Of a stretch of DNA of 64,000 bases, positions 1 to 10,300 are shown piece after piece. The stretch's first letter is position 1. Every line of letters begins with the position of its first letter. The notes under the pieces are model-generated. The model was given only the letters and a program-made list of their open reading frames with translations, did no database searches and was not told the DNA's origin. A program made the position numbers and the translations under genes. The stretch spans positions 29,981,749-30,045,748 of the forward strand of contig NC_021678.1 in assembly GCF_000247815.1 (NCBI RefSeq), given 5' to 3'. This DNA comes from Ficedula albicollis. Taxonomy: Eukaryota > Chordata > Aves > Passeriformes > Muscicapidae.

Positions 1-1260
1 CTTCTTGAGTTCACTTAGAGCCTTCTCCCAGAGACAAACAGGTCCAAGGGCTAGCCAGGCCTAGTCTTGTGCATTTGCACAGGCTGCTTTTCACCTTTTA
101 GCTGATGTTTCTGCTAGAACAATCTACAGAGCTTTGTAGCATTCCAGCCATGTCCCAATGTCTGGGGGAATTCCATATGTTATTTTTATATATTTCCAGT
201 GTGTTTGCTCTCAGTTCATCGCTCAGAACTTCTCAAAGCTTGGGTTCCATGGGTAGTATAGAAAGGACCCCAGGGGTTACACAACTGTCCTCCTACAGCC
301 ACTTATTTCAGCAAGGAAATTAAAGGGTTGCCAGGAGAAGGTCAGACTCTTTCACTATGAAAAGAATATATCAACCTCACTAAGAGTTTTCCAAAAGGGA
401 TAAACCCTCATCAAAAACTCAGAAAACACAGGAGCATTTCACATCTGAAGTCACTTTGTTCAGGGTGAGGAATGGGACTTAAAAATGATGAGGTTCCCTA
501 CTAACTGCCCCAGTAGATCTCCTACACCTCAACTGTACAACACCAAAAATCAAAGCCTTCCCAGCCAAGACAAGACACACAGATCCATATAATTCTCTTT
601 CATGAGCCACTCCTGATGAGTTGCTGCCTGGGAATTACCAACCTCTGGAGCTCCAATCCTATTTGGGATCCAGCTCACCAATTCAAAAATCTATGCCCAT
701 GGATTTTGGAGCTATCAGAGAAACCAACCCTTAAAGTTATTTTTCAGCTTATCTATAAACCATAACCTGAAACAAATATTCCTATCTCTCTAGGAACATT
801 TCCAAGGATAAAGTAGACTATAAAAAATGCATGCAAAGTTTGCACATTAATGCCAGGAGCTTCAAGGCTGCAGTGTAAGTAGTTCAGGTCTGGGGGTTTT
901 TCCTTGTATCTTGTCAGATTTGTGACTTTTCACAGCACAGGAGTGTGAAGGGGAATGACAGCCCATGTTCTCTAGTCCTCATTCTAATTCTAAAGTAGCT
1001 CCTACACATCTGATTAGAAGCATAGCCTCAGCAGGAAAAAAGTCACCCTGGATTTAAGCAATGCTTTTGTATATTTATGGCCCCCAATCTCTCGTGGAGC
1101 AAACACAAAGCTGACTCACACCTGGCTGGCACACAGCACTCAGGGATGGATCCTGCACAAACAGGCACTGTTCACCTTGAGAAAATTCAGCACCAGGGGG
1201 CTGAGTGTGATTGCTGAATGGGTTAGCAAATCCTAGCTGCTTCTTTTTCTACTGTTCCAG
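1..1260. other. Upstream flank of the lipase gene
   Basis: No coding exon is recognised. A TATA-like stretch (GTATATTTATGG, about 1067-1078) and E-box-like CACCTG at about 1121 lie within 200 bases of the ATG and could belong to an exocrine-pancreas promoter. Because the ATG abuts a splice acceptor, the real promoter and untranslated exon cannot be fixed from sequence alone. Confidence 0.4.
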
Positions 1261-1309
1261 ATGCTTGGAATTTGGATTCTTGCCCTGTTTCTGCTCAGTG
1301 CAGCAGAAG
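1261..1309 (+). CDS. PNLIPRP2: Lipase coding exon 1: signal peptide
   Basis: Encodes [16 protein letters not shown] plus one base of the next codon, followed by donor GTAAGC. This is a short hydrophobic secretory leader; cleavage is expected before KEVC, where the mature pancreatic lipases begin. The ATG directly follows a good acceptor (pyrimidine tract ending in TTCCAG), so an untranslated exon probably lies upstream, as in human PNLIP. Confidence 0.88.
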
Positions 1310-4300
1310 GTAAGCATATGAGATTAGTGTTTGTACTGCTTTTCTATGCTGCTGTGTTTTCCACCTATTTTCTAGGTATTATTCTATACCCTAGTGCCTT
1401 AAAACTTATTGAAGTGAATGTGGTTCACTTTTCCATACAGGAATGGTGAGATGAGTGTGCATGTTGTCTTTCTTCTCTGCTCTGGGAATTCTGCCCTAGG
1501 AGTGAGCAAGAAAAGCTGATGTGTGTGTTTCCTATCTCAGAACAAAGCTACTGCTCTACTAAATAGGAAATTATTTCTTGTACTCATATTAGTGATGGAA
1601 ATAGAAACAACGCCAGGGCCAGGAGGCAGTCTAATGAGGGCATAGCTTTGCATTTAGCAGAAGACACTGGCCTGTGTAGTATAAGACTTCTCATGTGCAG
1701 TCAGCTGTTCAGCACAGTTGCCTGTGTAGTGTAAGGCTTCTCATGTGCAGTCAGCTGTTCAGCACAGTCTCAATTTATTGCTGATTATCTGCAAAATATT
1801 TTGGCTTGGCATTAGGAGAAACTCATCAGCTGCCTCTGCCTTGGGCAAAGCAGCAGCTGGGGGAGGATACCCAAGGTATGGCACAGGATACCCAGAGGAA
1901 CTGCTCTGAAGACTTTGCTGATGAGGAATAGGGTGGCTTCTCTCCTTGGGGCAAACTGCAGCCTCTCAACATCTGGGAAAGGGCAACTGCTGGTCTTGGC
2001 TTTCTGTAAAGTCTGGGATTTTCAAGGGGAAAAAAGATCCCCAGAGAAGCCATGCTAAGAGTTCTGACTGCTCCATTTCCCTGCTCATTCACACATTATT
2101 GTTTTGGTCTTTATGCTACAGGGAAAGAAGTTTGCTTTGAGAGGCTTGGGTGCTTCACAGATGATGTGCCATGGTCTGGGACTACAGAAAGGCCAGTCTA
2201 CAAATTACCCTGGAAACCAGAGAGCATAGACACTCACTTCCTCCTGTACACTAGAGAAAACGCTGATGACTTTCAAGTAAGATTCTCTGTGGTTTAAACA
2301 TTAGTGAATCACATGTAAAAATTGTTAATAAACACAGACTTCAGCTGTGTTCCTGAAAAGTGTTGAAAAGTGTTAAAAATTGGCCAAACCTCCACTTTAT
2401 TCAAAAGATCACCCCTTCCAGCTCCTTAGCAGGGTCCCTACTGAGAACTACTGGGAAACAGAGCATTTTGGGGTAATTTTTTATCCACAGATAAAATCAA
2501 AACATGCTGAAGTCTTGTCTGCTCTAAGATAGGTGCCAAAGCTTGGTCCCAATGAAATACACATCAGCCTTGCAGATGTGTTCAACATTGCATAACTTTA
2601 AAACACCTGCACAGATAAGCAAAGATCAGGTCTTTGCAATTTTGAAAACTTACTTACAGAAAGCCTATTTAAAGGTCTATTAAGTTCTTATCTATGCTAA
2701 TTTAATTATTTTAAAATCTACATTAATGCAGGAGGTGTCTGCTATTGATAAGTCGACAATCGAGGTCTCAAATTTCAATGCCAGCAGGAAGACCAGATTT
2801 ATTGTACATGGATTTGTAGACAATGGAGAAGAAAACTGGCTGTCAGACATGTGCAAGGTAGGTCCCAAAGGGACACCCTTAGTTTGCATTTATAAGCACA
2901 TTCATATGAATTGTCTGTTTTCTCTATTTCTAACCAGTTTTTCTCATAGTATTTGTAGTGATAAGAAAGCAAAAAAATAGTTCATATTTTCAGGTTGTTA
3001 CCAAATTGAATATGTAGCTTTGCATCTTGAGGAAATAATGAAGTGAAATGCATTCAGCTTTTCTCTTCAGTGCAGTGAGTGACAAGAAGATTTGACTCAG
3101 TAAATGCCCTTTTTCTTGATAAAAAGAACATAAACCCTGGATCAAGATACTGCTAGGGTCAGGGTGATTCCAGAAATAACTGCAGACTCATGGCTCCTGC
3201 ATCCTATTTCTCCAGCCCAGAGAAGGTTTCTCTTGTGGAAGCTCTATCAGGAAGGTTTGGGCTGCCACGTGGGCTGGCCATTACCAAAAGCAATAAAAAG
3301 ACAAAAATGTACATCCAAAAGGGACTTCTAGGGGAGCATTTCAAACAAAGCTTTCCATCTAGGACTTGCTATGAGCACTGAATGTAGTAAAGCACTCTGC
3401 TTTATTGATTTTTGTGCTAATTCCACAAATTATTTCTTAACCCTGTCCCTATGCAATTCCAGCTTGTGGTTTTCTCAAGTCCTCTAAACATGTTTTTAAT
3501 TGCAGCTGGAGCTAAGGAAAGCTCCTAGTCATGCAGCACAGAGCAAAATACCAATTGAGGGCATTTTCAGGATAAGGTTTTTCAGCCATTAACATAACTA
3601 CCATCTTTAAAAATAATGTATTCCTGTTTTACATATGAGAACACTATGATGAACAACATGAAACTAAAACCAATGTATTTTGTGTTTATTGCATCCTCAT
3701 TGCCTGCTTCATTTTGATTCTAGATCGAAAGAAAAGAAAAATGATGGATGATTGTTGGATTTGTCAGTTAATAATTTGTTTAAAGCATCAGAAGCAGACT
3801 GATGTTTTTACAATTTTCTGTCTTACATTTTGCACTTTTAAAATAGAGGTTTGTTTCCTGGAACTTCACAATCAATGAGATAACTCACAGTTTTTTCAGC
3901 TTAAATCCATTTGATAAATTTTCCAGAATGTAGAGGCATGAGGTAAATCCTTAAATTCATTTATTACAGCAGCCTCTGTTTTACCACAATACTCTAGTCT
4001 ATATTTAGAAACAAATTGGTCTCAGTGAATCTTTTCAATAAAGAGTGGAGCAAAGGGGATTGTGAATACATTGATCCTCTTATGTGTATCTGTTACTTGC
4101 TTTCCTTCCCATTAAGCAATAATCCTATCTGCATATTGATTTTTTAGCTCTTCTAGCATGGTCACAGACACTTTTATTGCCTTTGTTGTCCTTTGCCAGT
4201 TGTTGCCATATATTTAAGCTGCTAAAACAAAATACTCTTAGCCAAACAACCCAGCTCAATGAAGAAGAGTAAAGCTTCTGATTCTGTGGTAAAGTCTCTG

Positions 4301-7300
4301 CCTGCACATACATATTTCCAAATAAAGCCAGTAAAGCTTCTGATTCTGTGGCAAAGTTTCTGCCTGCACATACATATTTCCAAATAAAGCCATAAATCCA
4401 AAATGAACACCAAGGGTTTATATATCATCTTATAAAACACAGTCTCTTTCTCAAAAGTCTGCCATAAATCCAAAATGAACACCAAGAGTTTATATATCAT
4501 CTTATAAAACACAGTCTCTTTCTCAAAAGTCTGCATCAGAAAACCACACTTGACTTTTACTATCAAAAGTATTCTAATTGAATTTGAGTTACAGTAGTAC
4601 TTTTAAATCACTGAAGTGAATAGGTGCATAAGCAGAGCTCTTATTTAGTGTTACATACCAAGTTTGGTTGAAAATAAAAATTGAAAGTTTCATTACTAAT
4701 ATTGTTTTTCTTTCTGTAAAAATACTGCTCTGGGTATTTGAAAAGGTTACTGCATTACACATCACCCTCTTTCAGCATTGTGTGGTCACACAAACCCCTC
4801 TGAGCACACATCCATGCTACAGCTTTGCTTTTCAGATCATTCTCATCCAATTTCACACAAGATTTAGTACCTGAGCCAGAATGACCCACATGAACTGATT
4901 CCATAGTGTATTTACCATGGCTTTTACTTTTGTTTCACCAAACAGAAAATGCTCAGTGTGGAAGATGTGAACTGCATCTGTGTGAACTGGAAGAGAGGTG
5001 CAAGGTGTCAGTACACCCAGGCATCGAACAACGTCCGTGTTGTGGGCGCTGAAATCGCTTATTTTGTAAATGTCCTCATGGTAAGGGTCTGCTGTTTCTA
5101 AAGCTATAGCTGTAACACTGGTTTGAAAGAAATACAGCTCTGGAACTTTCACAAATGTGGATGTAACCAGCAGAAAATGCTGCCCTCAACTCCACAATCA
5201 GTTGTACTGAAAACAAACTTTTTTTTTTTTTTTTTTAAAGAAGTGTATTGTGTGATAGCAGCAGGGCCTGCCAACTTAAGGAGAGGAAATTCTACAAGGC
5301 ATTCTCATAGTACAGCCAAAGAGTTACTCTGTAGATGTTAACAAATGCAGTGTAAAACTTTAAATATGCAGAAATAATGGAAATGGCAAACTTCTTTTTC
5401 ATGGAGACAAAACCTACCAAAATCTACCAAAGAGCTCTCAAGAAAACCAGCTGGCAGCACTGGCTGGGGACAAGCAGGACCCAGCAGCTGCCCCAGGGAA
5501 AGATGTGGTGCCCAAACCTACAGGAGATGCCCCCTTTTGCAGCCAGCTTCACACTTAAATATGAAGTGAAGCTTGGTCTGAAGCCTTCTCTTAATCGAAT
5601 TGCTTTCAACACACATTGTCCATAAAAGAGCTATAAATAACTAAAACCAGAGAGCGTCCACGTCTGCACTGCAGCTACTGAATTCCTGCCCAAAAAGGCT
5701 GAAGGCATCTCTCATCCCACACCCTCCCCGAGCTGTGCCTGGTGCTAAACCTGCCAGCTGTAACTCAGAGTTCCTGCCTGGCCTGTTCGTGCAAGCCAGA
5801 CAAGCATCCTGTGAATCTGGAAGGATACAGAGCCCCTCAGGACTCCTGACAGAGCTGTCTGGAGTTACAGCAACCTCCAAAGCAGGGCAGCAGCTGAATA
5901 GGGAGATTTGGGAAATCTGCGTTGGACAGAACAGGCAAAGAGACGCTGAAATCCTATAGGAGTTCCTGAGTCAGCAGGAAAATTAAAAGTGATTCTCCAG
6001 CCCCTTTTAAGTCTTCCCTGCTGCTGATGAGCCAGACGTAGCTGTGTTTATTGCTGTTTTGTCAGGATGAATATGGATACTCTCCAGCTGACGTGCACAT
6101 CATTGGCCACAGCCTGGGAGCACACGCTGCTGGCGAGGCCGGCCGGAGGCGCCCGGGCATTGGCAGAATAACTGGTAACTAACAATCACCAAAATAATAC
6201 TAATTATTAATTTACCATTTAGTAATCAATAATAATCATCATCATCAGTAGTGACTGCATCCACACTCACACCAGAGCCACCAAACAAAACCCTGCTGTT
6301 CGCTTTCCCTTGTGATTCCATCTGTGGGCTGCAGGGTAGTCAGGGGCAATTGGAATTTTCTAGAACTCAGCCCTTTCACGCTGTACCCCAAGGTGAAGGG
6401 CTGTGCCAAGTGGGGGGAAAGAGTGTGATAATTATTTTGCTTGCACACATGTTACACAGCAAAGGGATTGATTATTTTTAACGTGTTCAGCACTTAAAAG
6501 GTTAAAGCTGTGGGTTTGATCTCCTTAGTCACCACGCGGGCAATGCCAAGGGCATTGTGCATTAAGCAGAGTGGCCTTTCACGCATAAAAGACAATTTCG
6601 GACATTATTAACAAAACCCTTTTCAATTTTTATTTTTCCTCGGGGATTTCAGGCTTGGTAAAACTCCGGCTGATAGTCTACAAAATTCAGTTTAAAAGCA
6701 AACCCAAAATGTGCTGCCTAGGGACAAGAAGAGATGCAAGTATAAGGCAGCAAAACCCTGTGCAATTTGCAAGGCTTTACAAGCACCTCAAATTGCTGTG
6801 GCAATTTAGGAAGCAAATTGATTCCATTTTCTGCTAAGTTCAAAAGCAAAGCTCATTGCTTCAAAACTAGATGTTTTTCCCAAAATCTGACTGAAGCCTG
6901 ACGCAGGCAGGCAGGTTTCAACATCTCCAAGGAGGTGAGGTGCTATCAGCACAAAATCCTCTGAGTACTCTCAAGGGACTCTAGGAACCACACAGATGGC
7001 TCAGTTACTTGGGATGCAGACACAGTAACCTCAGTTTAAGCAATGTTATTAAAGAAAAGTTCAAATAAAAGAAAAGTTAATGCCAAGTATTGGCATTCAG
7101 TATTGGTGCAAGTATGTAAAGCAGTAAAATTTAATAGGCTTCCCACAGGTGACTTCCTGGGAGAAAAGCCCACATCCTCATTTTATTAATGCCAATATTA
7201 CTTAGATAGGCAACTATATATGTGATATTCATTATATACAATCAATCAGTGATATGTAAAATGATTCTACACCTACATGTCTTTATTTATACATGACACT

Positions 7301-10300
7301 ACTCTTTTTCTCTCAGGACTGGACCCTGCACAACCCTATTTTCAAGGCACTCCAACTGAAGTCAGACTGGATAAATCTGATGCAGACTTTGTTGACATCA
7401 TCCACACAGACTCAGCTCCCACAATCCCCAACTTAGGTGAGTATGCAGCTCTAGTGTTCTGATTATTTATTATTTACTCTACTGAATCATTTATGCCCTG
7501 TGGCACTTAAGTGTTCTGATTGTTCACCGAGGCTGTTGTGCTGTGGCAGGGCAGAACAAATTCACTTTAGTCCCTAACAACTCCTGTCCTAAAACATTGT
7601 GCACAGGCAAACCCGAAGCCAGCAGCTACAGGTGTGAGACAGCATTAATTTAAATCACACTTACCCCTGTTTCAAATGCTGCAGGTTTTGGCATAAGCCC
7701 AGCTATAGGACACATTGACTTTTATCCAAACGGAGGAGAGCAGATGCCCGGGTGTGGGAAGAACCCTGTTTCACAGATCGTAGATCTCGATGGCATCTGG
7801 GAAGGTAAGTGTGTTGTTTGCATTACAAATTCACGGGAAAGGCACCCCTCAAAGTGTAGCCACTTATCTTTCCTTAATTCAGGTGTTTTACATTAGCTTT
7901 TGGTGCATCCATCAGCAATGGCAGCTGCAGGCTGCAGTGAAACACTTTAAAATGCTCAAAACACTTTTCCAGAGCTTATTAAAAAGTAAACAAGGCAAAG
8001 GGTTTGCCTCTGGAAAATGTGTTTCCTCTGAAGGATCTAATATCAGAAACAAAAGTTGCTGGAGCTGTGCCAAAGATTTTGAAGGGTCTTTAGCAACACA
8101 TTGCATTCAGTGTCTAATTGCCCAGCAGCAGCACTGGTGGCACTGGGCAAGGATGTTCACAGCTACTCCCGGGAGAGTGTCTTCATCTGAAATCCTTCGG
8201 ACACAGAGCAGCTAATCCGATTGCTAAAATGCTCAAAACACTTTTCCAGAGCTTATTAAAAAATAAACAAGGCAAAGGGTTTGCCTCTGGAAAATGTGTT
8301 TCCTCTGAAGGATCTAATATCAGAAACAAAAGTTGCTGGAGCTGTGCCAAAGATTTTGAAGGGTCTTTAACAACACATTGCATTTAGTGTCTAATTGCCC
8401 AGCAGCAGCACTGGTGGCACTGGGCAAGGATGTTCACAGCTACTCTTGGGAGAGTGTCTTCATCTGAAATCCTTCGGAGACAGAGCAGCTAATCCGATTC
8501 CTTGTGAAATTCCGGGAGAGTGTCTTCATCTGAAATCCTTCGGACACAGAGCAGCTAATCCGATTCCTTGTGAAATTACAGATTACAGTCAGAGCTGCAT
8601 TGAAGTCATGTCATTGTGTCTATTTTTAGGCAGCTAAAAAAGGTTGGCACGTAGTTGCTCAAATACACCGTTCTTTGTTGTTTACGTGGTTCTAATAAAA
8701 TCTCGAAGTGTCAGAGGATTCCTATGTATCTTTCTAAAATTAAATTGCACATAAAAAATAAATTAAAAACCCCGAAGATTTCTGCTGTGGAGATTTTACA
8801 GTACATTATCTGAGATCTTTGTTACACTACTGCAAACACCTTAAACTCTGGGAATCCATTCACTGGTTTGTGATAGCTAGCTAGCCTTTTGCTCCAGGTT
8901 TTATTCAATGCAGCTGGAGGCTTTGCTTTTTCATTCTCCCTCCCCTTTTTTTTTTATATAGTAAACTTGTTACCAATAATGGGGAATTAAAGCACAAAGA
9001 AATAACTGCATAGTATATGGTCTTCTTTTTAACCTAAAGTCAGGAAAATACAGGCAACACAAAGGAAAATAATATATTCATTATTTTAATTTTAAGAGTC
9101 TCCCTTTCTTAAGCACCCCCCAAATAATAATAATTTTGTTTCGAAGCCCTCAGTTGGAGCAAATCAGCACTGCCCTAGGAAGTTCACTATTAAATACTTT
9201 TCATTTGGTTTTCTTTTGTTATGATAATGAAACTGTTGCCTACAATAGACCTGCTTCAGGCAGCCCTGGTTTCTATTGTTAAACTCGGTCAGATTGCATG
9301 AATAAGTGTTTTTTGAGGGGCAGGGGCTGGGCTGAGCTGCACAGTCGGTCTGCACAAAGCATTTCAAGTTTGCATTTTATACCTGTTGAGCCAGTGACAT
9401 TCCTTAGGGCCCGAGTGCATCAGAGGCAAGCAAGGCTCCAACCTTATATTAGATTTGTGATGAGGATTTTGAGGAGGAACAATGCATGGCAATGGCCTGG
9501 GTTTCTATCCTTGAGTGGGGAGAGAAAATGAGAATTAACCTGGGGCATCTTTCCATAGGAACTCGGGACTTTGTGGCTTGCAATCACTTGAGGAGTTACA
9601 AGTACTACTCCGACAGTATCGTGTATCCTGATGGATTTTTGGGTTACCCCTGTGCTTCATATGATCTGTTTCAATCAGTAAGTACTTCTCAAAGCCTTGG
9701 GATGGACCCTGTTGAAAACATTATTAAAAATTCATCCTTTGACTAATTTTTTTTTTCTTTTCCTTGGCCGGCTGGGTAATGTTATTAATAGCTATATTTT
9801 TTTTTCACTAGGGAAACTGTTTCCCATGCCCAGAAGAGGGATGCCCAAATATGGGTCACTATGCAGACAAATTCAAGGACAAATATAAAAATGATTTTGT
9901 GAAACTTTACCTGAATACTGGAGAGGCCAGGGATTTTCCTCGTGAGTTTTGAATGCTTCCATTGCTACATACTCTTTGTAAAAGTTTTATTTTCCTGTTT
10001 GACAGTTAACTTTAACAGATGGAAAGATCTCATCACAGTGCAAGGTCTCTTCTGTTTTTCATGCTTTTTCCAATGCACAGAAGTTGCAGAAAGGGAATTT
10101 CTTATTAAATAGCATGAAAATTACAGTCACAATGGCAGTGTTAAATGCAGGAAGAGGGGCCCAGGGAAGCTGGGAAATCTCCATCATTGGAGATGCCAAA
10201 AACTCCATTTGACAAAGGCCAAGAAGAAGCTGGTTTCAGCACTGGATGGACAGGATGACCTCCTTTACAACCTCAGTCATCCTAAACACCAGCTCTCACA

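Noticed and set aside
7790..8637. Repeated frames of 141, 89 and 80 codons
   Set aside because: They reflect the 277 bp tandem duplication; the sequence lies in a lipase intron and shows no known domain.
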